Origin: UBA11090 sp035560555 | Lineage (GTDB): Bacteria; Spirochaetota; Spirochaetia; Treponematales; Rectinemataceae | DNA length: 64,000 nucleotides | Assembly: GCA_035560555.1 (NCBI GenBank) | Contig: DATMZF010000005.1 | Coordinates: 1-64,000 of the forward strand | Direction of reading: 5' to 3' | Shown here: positions 51,504-58,984 of the stretch, in pieces | How the letters are laid out: each line of letters begins with the position of its first letter | How positions within the stretch are numbered: position 1 is the stretch's first letter | Notes under the pieces: generated by a model | The model's input: the letters and a program-made list of their open reading frames with translations, nothing else | The model's database searches: none | Told to the model about the DNA's origin: nothing | Position numbers and translations under genes: made by a program

Positions 51504-52340
51504 TCATTTCACGTTCCGCAGGCGCGGATCCAGGATGTCGCGCAACCCGTCGCCCAGCAGATTGAAGCCGAGCACCAGGAAGCTGATCGCGATGCCGGGA
51601 TAAATCGCCGTCCAGGGCGCGAGCATCATGAATTTCCGCGCGCTCGAAAGCATGTTGCCCCAGGACGGATAGGGCGGCTGGATGCCGAGGCCCAGGAAGC
51701 TCAGGGCCGATTCGAGAAGGATGGCCACGCTGAGCGACAGCGAAACCTGGACAATGAGCGGCATCATTATGTTGGGAAGAAGATGCTTAAAGAGCACATA
51801 ACTTCTTCCGGCGCCGTTGGAAAAGGCGGCGCGCACGAATTCGCTGCTTTTCAGGGTTATTATCGCGCCCCTGCTCACCCTCGCGAACTGCGGTATGTAG
51901 ACGATTCCTATCGCGATGATGACGTTGTACGTTTTCTCCCCGAGAATTCCCATGATGAATATCGCGAGGAGCAGCGAGGGGAAGGAGAAAAGGATGTCGG
52001 CGACGCGCATTATGAACTGATCCCATTTCCCGCCGAGGAATCCGGCCCAGATGCCCATGAGGGTGCCGATCACTGCCCCCATGAGGGTGGCGCTGACGGA
52101 AATGATCAGCGAAACCGAGCATCCCTGCATGATCCGCGACAGTATGTCGCGGCCGAACTCGTCGGTGCCGAAGAGGTGTCCCGTCTTGATCGAAGGCGCT
52201 TCCAGCATGTGCGCAGGGCTCATAGCCACGGGGTCGAAGGGCAGCCAGAAAAGCGCGACGACGATGACGGCTATGTAGAAGGCTATGATAGCGAGCCCGG
52301 TGAGGGCGATCGCGTTTTTCCCGAGTCTTGTTCCGGCCAT
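51504..52340 (-). CDS. dppC: Peptide ABC transporter permease (DppC type)
   Basis: 278-aa permease with an N-terminal helix, FGTDEFGRDILSRIMQG, five further helices and the EAA loop near EFVRAAFSNGAGRSYVLFKH. Follows DppB by a few nt and precedes DppD. Confidence 0.93.
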   Translation of the reverse strand: MAGTRLGKNAIALTGLAIIAFYIAVIVVALFWLPFDPVAMSPAHMLEAPSIKTGHLFGTDEFGRDILSRIMQGCSVSLIISVSATLMGAVIGTLMGIWAGFLGGKWDQFIMRVADILFSFPSLLLAIFIMGILGEKTYNVIIAIGIVYIPQFARVSRGAIITLKSSEFVRAAFSNGAGRSYVLFKHLLPNIMMPLIVQVSLSLSVAILLESALSFLGLGIQPPYPSWGNMLSSARKFMMLAPWTAIYPGIAISFLVLGFNLLGDGLRDILDPRLRNVK

Positions 52341-52343
52341 TTT

Positions 52344-53306
52344 CTACCTCGCTCCGTCGTCGAGCCGGATGCGCGGATCCACCGCCGCGTAGATGAGATC
52401 GGTCACCAGGTTCACGAGAACGAACATGGCGGCGATGAGCAGTATTATTCCCTGGATGAGCGGATAGTCGCGCTGATATATGGCGTACAACGCGAGCCGA
52501 CCCATGCCGGGAAGGGCGAAGACTTCCTCGATGACGATGGCGCCGCCGAGGAGATAGCCCGTGTTGAAGCCCGCCACGGTGATGACGGGAAGAATGGCGT
52601 TCCTGAGCGCGTGCCTGACGATGACTACCTTCTTCTTGAGTCCTTTCGCCTTGGCCGTGCGTATGTAATCCATTTGCAGCACCTCGAGCATGGAATTGCG
52701 CGTGTAGCGCATGATGACGGCGGCGAGGCCTATCCCGATGGCCAACGACGGAAAGAACAGCATCCTGATGTTCTGGAGCGGCGCGCTGAAGAAACTCACG
52801 TAGTTGCCCATGGGAATCCATCCGCGGAAGTTCGAAAAGGCTATCACCATGAGGGAGGCGAGCCAGAACTGCGGCAGGGACAATCCCAGAAGGCCGGCGA
52901 CGCGGATGAGCACATCGGTGAAAGGGTGCTGCTTGATCGCGGACAGTATGCCAAGCGGTATGCCGATCGCGAGGGCGAGGATCAGGGCGAATATGGTTAT
53001 CTCAATGCTCAAGGGAAGCCGCTGCAGGATGTCGGGCAGGATGGGCCTGCTCGTGCGCAGCGAATAGCCGAAGTCGCCCCTGAGGACTCTGCCCAGCCAT
53101 TCGACGTAGAGCACGGGCACGGGTTTGTCCTCGCCGAAAATGCGTTTGAGTTCCACCATCTGCTCGGGCGTCGTTTCCACCTGGGTTCCGAGATACATCT
53201 GCAGCGACGATCCCGGTATGAGACGGACGAGAAAGAACACGATGATCGATACGCCTAGGAGTACCGGTATCAGGGATAAAAGCCGCCTGACGATATATCT
53301 TCCCAT
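52344..53306 (-). CDS. dppB: Peptide ABC transporter permease (DppB type)
   Basis: 320-aa permease beginning MGRYIVRRLLSLIPVLLGVS, with six helices and the EAA loop DYIRTAKAKGLKKKVVIVRH. ATG at 53306 with GAGG upstream is preferred to the TTG at 53318. A strong hairpin (53342-53373) separates it from dppA. Confidence 0.93.
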   Translation of the reverse strand: MGRYIVRRLLSLIPVLLGVSIIVFFLVRLIPGSSLQMYLGTQVETTPEQMVELKRIFGEDKPVPVLYVEWLGRVLRGDFGYSLRTSRPILPDILQRLPLSIEITIFALILALAIGIPLGILSAIKQHPFTDVLIRVAGLLGLSLPQFWLASLMVIAFSNFRGWIPMGNYVSFFSAPLQNIRMLFFPSLAIGIGLAAVIMRYTRNSMLEVLQMDYIRTAKAKGLKKKVVIVRHALRNAILPVITVAGFNTGYLLGGAIVIEEVFALPGMGRLALYAIYQRDYPLIQGIILLIAAMFVLVNLVTDLIYAAVDPRIRLDDGAR

Positions 53307-53341
53307 TATGAGCCTCAATACAAGAATGTAGATGAGAGAAT

Positions 53342-53373
53342 CGGGAACCCCGCGGAAAGCCGCGGGGTTCCCG
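53342..53373 (-). terminator. Perfect 14-bp GC-rich hairpin between dppA and dppB
   Basis: CGGGAACCCCGCGG (53342-53355), loop AAAG, exact complement (53360-53373). No U run follows on the minus strand. Expected to act as partial terminator or 3'-end stabiliser for the binding-protein message, like the livK-livH stem at 19197. Confidence 0.75.
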
Positions 53374-53416
53374 GTAAGCCAAATGCCTAACGCGTCGCGT
53401 TATGCGATTTTAACGC

Positions 53417-54928
53417 TCATTTCTGGGCGTAGGTGAGGTAATAGAGGCTTCCGTTTCCGACTTGCTTGAATCCCTTCACGCTCTTGCTCACGACGTGAGT
53501 TTCGAGGGGGCAGTACAGGAAAATGATCGGTGCCTTCGTGGCGAGGGCGATCTGCAGCTGGTCGTAGATAGGCTTGCGATCGGACACTTTCGTGAGGGCG
53601 CGGCCTTTGTCGAGGAGGGCGTCCACTTCGGCGTCCTTGAACACGAAATTGTTCACGCCGCCGGTGGAATGGATCATCCTGTAGAGGAAGCGGTCGGGCT
53701 CGCTGGAGCCGCCGCGGAGTTCGACCATCGCGTCAAAGGTGCGTTTCACCCAGCGGTCGATGTAGATGCCCCATTCGACGACTTCGAGCTCGGCGGTGAC
53801 GCCGATTTTCTTGAGCTGGTCCTGGATGACCTGGGCTACCGAGAGTCCGCCCTCGTAGGAGTTGGCGGTGACGATCTTGAAGGTGAATCCGTTGGGATAG
53901 CCGGCCTGGGCGAGAAGAGCCTTGGCCTTGGCGTAGTCGGGCGTGGAGTAGGGAATCTTGGAGAGGGGGAGGGCCCACTGGGTGGCGGAGACGGGGATCG
54001 GGCCCGAGGCCATGCCCATGCCGAATTCGGCCACGGCCACGACTTCGCTTCTGTCTATCGCGAGGGAGACGGCCTGGCGGACGCGCTCATCGTCGAAGGG
54101 TTTGTGCGTGACGTTGAAGCCGAAGGTTCGGACGTTGACGCCGGGTTTCTGCATGACGACGAGGTTCGAGTCCCTCTTGGCGAGCATGATGGTGGATCCG
54201 TCGTTGATGGTGGCCATGTCGAGGGTTCCCGACTTGACGCCGGCGAGGAGGGAAGCCTGCTCCGGGATGATCCTGAAGATGACTTTGTCGAGATAGGGCG
54301 CGCCCTTCTCGAAGTAGTCGGGGTTCTTCACCAGGGTCATGGAGTTGTCCGGGGTCCATTCCTTCAGCATGAAGGGGCCGGTTCCGACGACGTTCTTCTG
54401 GAGGTTGCCGTACTGCTCGACCGCCGCTTTCGACACGATGGCGCAGTTGTTGGAGGCGAGGCCTTCGAGGAAGGAAGCGAGGGGAGCCTGGAGCGTGACC
54501 TTCACCGAGTAGGCCGAGAGTTTTTCGATCGACTTGACGGTGGCGAGGTAGGATCGGCCGGGCGAGGCGGTCTTGGTGTCCAGGATCCTGTTCAGCGAGA
54601 ACACGACATCGTCGGCGGTCATTTCCTGTCCATTGTGGAACTTGACGCCCTTGCGGAGGTTGAAGATGTAGGTGACGTTGTCGGGAATGTCGATGTCCTC
54701 GGCGAGATCCGGCACGATTTCCAGGTTTTCGTTATGCCTGACGAGCTTGTTGTAGAGCAGGTCTACGCGTCGATGCGAGGAGAAGGATGTCACGATGTTC
54801 GGATCGAGGCCGATGACCTCCTGATCCACGCCGAGCGTGAGCACTTTCTCGGCGCCCGCTGCGAAAACCTGCGGGACGGCGAGGGCGAGCAAGGCCGTCA
54901 GAAGCGCTAGGAATGCCATTTTTCTCAT
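53417..54928 (-). CDS. dppA: Peptide-binding protein (DppA/OppA, family 5)
   Basis: 503-aa exported binding protein. Signal peptide (KMAFLALLTALLALAVPQVFA) without a lipobox Cys, then the SBP_bac_5 pattern VLTLGVDQEVIGLDPN, NLRKGVKFHNGQEMTADDVV and GTGPFMLKEW. Delivers oligo-/dipeptides to DppBCDF. First gene of the operon that ends with GNAT and serine hydrolase. Confidence 0.93.
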   Translation of the reverse strand: MRKMAFLALLTALLALAVPQVFAAGAEKVLTLGVDQEVIGLDPNIVTSFSSHRRVDLLYNKLVRHNENLEIVPDLAEDIDIPDNVTYIFNLRKGVKFHNGQEMTADDVVFSLNRILDTKTASPGRSYLATVKSIEKLSAYSVKVTLQAPLASFLEGLASNNCAIVSKAAVEQYGNLQKNVVGTGPFMLKEWTPDNSMTLVKNPDYFEKGAPYLDKVIFRIIPEQASLLAGVKSGTLDMATINDGSTIMLAKRDSNLVVMQKPGVNVRTFGFNVTHKPFDDERVRQAVSLAIDRSEVVAVAEFGMGMASGPIPVSATQWALPLSKIPYSTPDYAKAKALLAQAGYPNGFTFKIVTANSYEGGLSVAQVIQDQLKKIGVTAELEVVEWGIYIDRWVKRTFDAMVELRGGSSEPDRFLYRMIHSTGGVNNFVFKDAEVDALLDKGRALTKVSDRKPIYDQLQIALATKAPIIFLYCPLETHVVSKSVKGFKQVGNGSLYYLTYAQK

Positions 54929-54972
54929 AGGATACCTCCATTTTGCTATAACTTCTCCGGAATAGCCCTTGC

Positions 54973-55000
54973 ATTATATAGCATAATTTTCAAGGCACAA
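54973..55000 (-). promoter_or_regulatory. Promoter candidate of the dpp operon
   Basis: On the minus strand TTGTGC (54995-55000), 16-bp spacer, perfect TATAAT (54973-54978), about 45 nt before the dppA ATG. The -35 is weak, which could mean activator dependence. Confidence 0.5.
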
Positions 55001-55114
55001 GCTTGAACCTAAAAAAATATTTTACTCTCTCGGTCAATAGGCGAAAAAAAACGCCGGCGCGCGCGGCCAGCGACTAGCTTAAGGGCACGGCTCAGGCGGC
55101 CCGCGCGTCGATTG

Positions 55115-55906
55115 TCAGCGCAGGAGATCCCTGTCCTCGGCGTATTCGCTGCCTCGCGCCGCGCGGAAGAGTTCCACGAGGTCGGCTACCTTCATGCGGG
55201 ATTTTTCCTCGCCCGACACGTCGGCGACGATGCCGCCCTCGTGCATCATCACGACGCGTTCGGCCTGGTCCAGCGCCCGTTTCATGTCGTGCGTGACGAT
55301 GAGCGCGGTGAGTCCGAATTCCGAGACAAAGCGTTTCGTGAGGTTGGCCACGATTTCAGCGTTGGCGGGGTCCAGGGCGGCCGTGTGCTCGTCCAGAAGA
55401 AGGACCGAGGGACGCGAAAGCACCGCCATGAGCAGGGTGAGGGCCTGGCGTTGGCCGCCGGAGAGGCGGGAAACGTTCTCGCGCAAGCGGTTTTCAAGCC
55501 CCATTCCCAGTTCGGCTACTCGTTCGCCCAGCTCTCTCGAGAGGGCGGGCGTGACGGCGAGCCTGAGCCGCCTGGGACCTTTTCGGGAAGCCAGGGCCAG
55601 GTTGTCGAGCAGCGTCATCTCGCCGGCCGTCCCCGCCAGAGGGTTCTGGCGAACCCTGCCGACGTAGCGCGCCCTTATCCATTCGGGGTCGCGCGTGCAG
55701 TCGCGGCCATCCACGACGATGGAGCCCAAGCGCAAGGGCACGGTGCCCGCGATGGCGTTGAGGAGAGTGCTCTTGCCCGCCCCGTTGGAGCCTATGATGG
55801 ATAGGGTTTGCCCGCGGGGAACGCCGAGCGACAGGTCCCGCAGGACGACGCGGTCCTCTCCGCCGCCCTGGGGAAAGGCGACGAAGGCCGATTCCACGCG
55901 GATCAT
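55115..55906 (-). CDS. ABC transporter ATP-binding protein (TrpZ-like)
   Basis: 263-aa ATPase with Walker A GSNGAGKSTL, signature LSGGQRQAL, Walker B VLLLDEHTAALD and switch His in VTHD. The ATG at 55906 overlaps the permease stop as ATGA. With the PF04392-type binding protein and a single permease it makes a TrpXYZ-like importer, reported in streptococci for aromatic amino acids. Substrate here is inferred only. Confidence 0.88.
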   Translation of the reverse strand: MIRVESAFVAFPQGGGEDRVVLRDLSLGVPRGQTLSIIGSNGAGKSTLLNAIAGTVPLRLGSIVVDGRDCTRDPEWIRARYVGRVRQNPLAGTAGEMTLLDNLALASRKGPRRLRLAVTPALSRELGERVAELGMGLENRLRENVSRLSGGQRQALTLLMAVLSRPSVLLLDEHTAALDPANAEIVANLTKRFVSEFGLTALIVTHDMKRALDQAERVVMMHEGGIVADVSGEEKSRMKVADLVELFRAARGSEYAEDRDLLR

Positions 55907-56886
55907 GGGCGGCCTCCGCCAGATGAAACCGCCCTAGGGCGCTTCGCGGTGTATTTGGACAGAGCCACCGCGCCTACGATGAGGAGGGCGTTGAGGAGGC
56001 GGAGGTCGTTCGGCGTGATGCCCACGAAATACCCCCAAGATCGGGCGGCGTACATGAGGGCCCTGAAGAGGATCGAGCCGACGAGGACGCGAAAGATCTG
56101 CACCCCGATATACTGCGAGCGCAGGATGAGTTCGCCGAGCATCACCGAAGCGAGGCCCGCCGCCACAACCCCGGCGCCGAAGTTGACGTCGGCGAAGCCT
56201 TGATAGGAGGCAGCCAAGGCTCCCGAAAACCCCGCGAGGCCGTTGGCCAGCACGATGCCCAGGGTTCTGAGCGACGAGGGATTGACGCCAGCCTGTATCA
56301 CGGAGGCTTCGTTGTCGCCAAGGGCTCCCAGCGCGATCCCTGTTTCCGTGTGGAAGAAAAGATCCAGGAGGGCGGCTATGGCGAGGGTCGCCAGAAGCGC
56401 GGCCAGCAAAAGGGCGAGATCCTGCGGGACATTCGGCCCCAGCCAGGTTCGCGCGCCGTCCAGAAGAGGATTGTTCCTGATGAGAGGCAGGTTGGGTTTT
56501 CCACCCAGGACGCGCAGGTTTATGGAATAGAATCCCGTCATGGTGACGATGCCCGCGAGAAGCGGGGGGACCTTCAGTCTATGATGAATCAGCGAGGTGG
56601 CCAGTCCCGCGAGGCCGCCGGCCGCGAAACCTGCCAGGACGGCGGCGAAGGGCGCGAGGCTCGCGAGCCAGGCCCCGGAGGCGCCCAAGGCCGCGGAAGT
56701 TCCGGCCGAACCCGTTCCAAGGCCGTTCCTCGCTGCCGCCGTCACTATGGCCGCGGCCGCGGCCGCGCCGGCGGGAAAAGATCCTTCCACCGTGAGATCG
56801 GCGAAATCCAGAATCCTGAAGCTGATGAAAACGCCGAGGGCCATGATCCCGTAGACCAGACCCTCGACCAAAATACCTTCTAGCAT
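55903..56886 (-). CDS. ABC transporter permease (TrpY-like, branched-chain permease superfamily)
   Basis: 327-aa permease with about eight to nine helices of the LivH/BPD_transp_2 type: GLVYGIMALGVFISFRILDF at the N-terminus, GSFPAGAAAAAAIVTAAARN, and ANGLAGFSGALAASYQGFAD. A Gly/Ala-rich insertion around residues 50-85 makes the second loop longer than usual. Coupled to the ATPase gene by ATGA. Confidence 0.88.
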   Translation of the reverse strand: MLEGILVEGLVYGIMALGVFISFRILDFADLTVEGSFPAGAAAAAAIVTAAARNGLGTGSAGTSAALGASGAWLASLAPFAAVLAGFAAGGLAGLATSLIHHRLKVPPLLAGIVTMTGFYSINLRVLGGKPNLPLIRNNPLLDGARTWLGPNVPQDLALLLAALLATLAIAALLDLFFHTETGIALGALGDNEASVIQAGVNPSSLRTLGIVLANGLAGFSGALAASYQGFADVNFGAGVVAAGLASVMLGELILRSQYIGVQIFRVLVGSILFRALMYAARSWGYFVGITPNDLRLLNALLIVGAVALSKYTAKRPRAVSSGGGRP

Positions 56887-56893
56887 GGTTCCT

Positions 56894-57877
56894 TTACTTC
56901 TTTGTCACCGTGCCGCCGGAAATCAAGACCTTGGCCCTCTCGACGAGGGCGGGATCCAGCGTAATGCCGAGGCTGGCGGCCACGTCCAGGTTGAGGACGA
57001 GGACGAGGGCTTCGGGGTCGGTCGGCAGGTAACCGGGAATATCCTTGGTCTTTTCACCGTTCAGGATCCGGACGACGATCTTTCCGGTCTCTCTTCCCAT
57101 TTGGTAGTAATCATAGCCCAGGGAGGCGAGCACGGGAATTGTCTCGGCCGAGACGGGATCGGCGGACATGAGGGGAATCTTCCTGGCCAGCGTGACTTCG
57201 GAGACGGCGCTCAGCGCCGAGAATACCGTGTTGTCGTTGCCGAGGTACAAGCCATCGATCCGGCCGGCGATGGAGAGGAGGGCGGATTTCACCTCGGAGG
57301 AATTCGTGACCGTGGCTTCGACGTATTCGACGCCCTTTTCCTCGCAATAGGCCTTTACGATCGCGGCGATCGCCACGGAATTGGCCTCGCCCGAGGCATA
57401 GAGGTGGCCGAGCCTTTTCACCGGCGCCATCGACAGGAGCATGTCGAGTTGCTGACGCACCGGCGTCATGTCCGAGGTTCCGGTGACATTCGCCCCGCCC
57501 ACCTCCATGCTCTCAACCAGGCCGGCCGACACGGGATCGGTGACCACCGAGTAGACGACGGGCCTGTCCTTTATCTGATTGACCAGGGCCTGCGCGGTCG
57601 GCGTCGCGATGCCGACGGCGACGGCCACCTTGCGCTCCTTGAAACGCTGGGCGATCTGTCCAGCCGTGGCCATGTCGGCGTTGGAGTTCTGCTGGTCCAG
57701 CTCGATATCGGGCTTGGCCGCCTTTATTTCGTCTATGATGCCCTGCTCGACCGCGTCCAGGCTCGGGTGAGCCACGAATTTGGCGATTCCGACCGTTTTC
57801 TTTCCGCCGGATCCGCAGGAGACGATGAGCATGACGATGCCGAGGACTGCGATAGAGGCGATTGCTTTGCGCGACAT
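56894..57877 (-). CDS. ABC transporter substrate-binding lipoprotein (TrpX-like, PF04392 type)
   Basis: 327-aa lipoprotein: signal peptide with lipobox VSC (about Cys21), then a PBP1 fold of the ABC_sub_bind family, with VGIAKFVAHPSLDAVEQGI, GIATPTAQAL, VVTDPVSAGLV, NVTGTSD and YDYYQMGRETG. Binds small molecules such as aromatic amino acids in known members. First gene of a three-gene operon with GAGG before the ATG and a promoter/operator upstream. Confidence 0.9.
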   Translation of the reverse strand: MSRKAIASIAVLGIVMLIVSCGSGGKKTVGIAKFVAHPSLDAVEQGIIDEIKAAKPDIELDQQNSNADMATAGQIAQRFKERKVAVAVGIATPTAQALVNQIKDRPVVYSVVTDPVSAGLVESMEVGGANVTGTSDMTPVRQQLDMLLSMAPVKRLGHLYASGEANSVAIAAIVKAYCEEKGVEYVEATVTNSSEVKSALLSIAGRIDGLYLGNDNTVFSALSAVSEVTLARKIPLMSADPVSAETIPVLASLGYDYYQMGRETGKIVVRILNGEKTKDIPGYLPTDPEALVLVLNLDVAASLGITLDPALVERAKVLISGGTVTKK

Positions 57878-57922
57878 GGATACCTCGATGTGTGCCGGCC
57901 TTGGAAGGCTTGGTCTTGTATT

Positions 57923-57946
57923 TATGTTACTATTAATAGTAACATA
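57923..57946 (-). promoter_or_regulatory. 24-bp palindromic operator candidate upstream of the TrpX-like gene
   Basis: TATGTTACTAT-TA-ATAGTAACATA is perfectly symmetric. It lies just downstream of a promoter candidate and about 45 nt before the start codon, so a bound repressor would block initiation. I cannot name the regulator; no candidate gene is adjacent. Confidence 0.7.
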
Positions 57947-57949
57947 CCC

Positions 57950-57979
57950 ACTTTACCTCACACTTCTTGTTCCTGTCAA
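57950..57979 (-). promoter_or_regulatory. Promoter candidate of the TrpXYZ-like operon
   Basis: On the minus strand TTGACA (57974-57979), 18-bp spacer, TAAAGT (57950-57955, 4/6). The start would fall at about 57943, inside the palindrome at 57923-57946, which strengthens both calls. Confidence 0.55.
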
Positions 57980-58057
57980 TAAGAACACTCCGCCTTTTAC
58001 CGCTTCCTGCGACGATATGCCCTAAAAAATTTAATTTCCGGTTCATTGCCAGTTCAT

Positions 58058-58084
58058 TGACGGTTCTACAGGCTTGATATACTT
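58058..58084 (+). promoter_or_regulatory. Promoter candidate, leaderless or near-leaderless
   Basis: TTGACG (58058-58063), 15-bp spacer, TATACT (58079-58084), only 10 nt before the ATG at 58095, with no ribosome-binding site. If real, transcription starts at or within a few nt of the start codon. Confidence 0.4.
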
Positions 58085-58094
58085 TTGCCGCACC

Positions 58095-58952
58095 ATGCGC
58101 CTATCGACATCGAGCAACATACACGGGAAATGCGACGGGCACGACTCGTTCTTCGGCATCTGCGACAGCATCGAGGCGTGCCGTCGCGCCGGTTTCGGCG
58201 CCATCGATCTGACGCTGCATACGGAAGCAATCGGCGAAGGCCGATTGATGAAGCCGGATTGGCGGAATTGGGTGGCCGAAGTGAAGGAAAAGCTCGCCGA
58301 ACAGGAAATGACTGCGCGGCAATGCCACGGGGTATACTTTTCCAACCTCAAACCATGGACACCCGAAATTCGGGTCGATTACAAGGAAAGAATCCGACGC
58401 TGCATCCTCGCGGCCGGCGCGCTCGGTATCCCCTGGATGGTGACGCATCCCATCTGCGGCGTCCACGTCAAAAACATGACCGAAGACGAGATCATCGCGA
58501 AAAACATCGCGTTCTTCGGGCAGTTCGAGCCGCTGATGCGGCAGGAAGGAGTCGGCATCGCCCTGGAGAACACCTTCATACCGCACTTCGACAACGGGGC
58601 GATGCTCGCGCGGCTCGCGGACGCTTTCAGCAGCCCGCTATTCGGTACGTGCTGGGACACGGGGCATGCCAATATGGTGGGAAGCGACCAGCGCGAAGAC
58701 ATCCTCGCCCTAGGCGACCACCTCAAGTGTCTGCACATCGCGGACAACGGCGGCAAATCCGACGATCACCTGGCGCCATACACGGGAACCGTGCCATGGG
58801 GCGTAGTGCTCGCGACATTGGCCGAATCGGGCTTCGACGGGGATTTCACCCTTGAAGTTCCCAAAATGACGGCGCATTACCCCGCTTCCATGCGCGACTT
58901 GATCCTAAAATACCTCGTCGAGCTCGGAGAACGGATGTTGCGATTCGTGTAA
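58095..58952 (+). CDS. Sugar phosphate isomerase/epimerase (TIM barrel)
   Basis: 285-aa xylose-isomerase-like TIM barrel of the AP-endonuclease-2 superfamily. Candidate metal ligands: Glu in IALENTFIPH, Asp/His in CWDTGHANMV, His in CLHIADNGG and Glu in FTLEVPKM. Different subfamily from the barrel at 4765-5664. It stands alone on the plus strand between the TrpXYZ operon and the two-component system, and probably processes the sugar imported by the LplBC system at 61588-64000. The start is the ATG at 58095, not the TTG at 58074. Confidence 0.85.
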   Translation: MRLSTSSNIHGKCDGHDSFFGICDSIEACRRAGFGAIDLTLHTEAIGEGRLMKPDWRNWVAEVKEKLAEQEMTARQCHGVYFSNLKPWTPEIRVDYKERIRRCILAAGALGIPWMVTHPICGVHVKNMTEDEIIAKNIAFFGQFEPLMRQEGVGIALENTFIPHFDNGAMLARLADAFSSPLFGTCWDTGHANMVGSDQREDILALGDHLKCLHIADNGGKSDDHLAPYTGTVPWGVVLATLAESGFDGDFTLEVPKMTAHYPASMRDLILKYLVELGERMLRFV

Positions 58953-58984
58953 ACCCACAATAATAGCCACAAAACCGGTGCACC

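Noticed and set aside
51402..53258. 618-aa plus-strand open frame antisense to the dipeptide permease genes
   Set aside because: Opposite-strand shadow of dppB/dppC/dppD in GC-rich DNA; Arg/Asp/His-rich, no domain, no ribosome site, while the minus-strand genes have full family motifs.
53462..54910. 482-aa plus-strand open frame over dppA
   Set aside because: Antisense shadow of a clear family 5 binding-protein gene; composition is repetitive Val/Glu/Gly/Asp without structure-like pattern.
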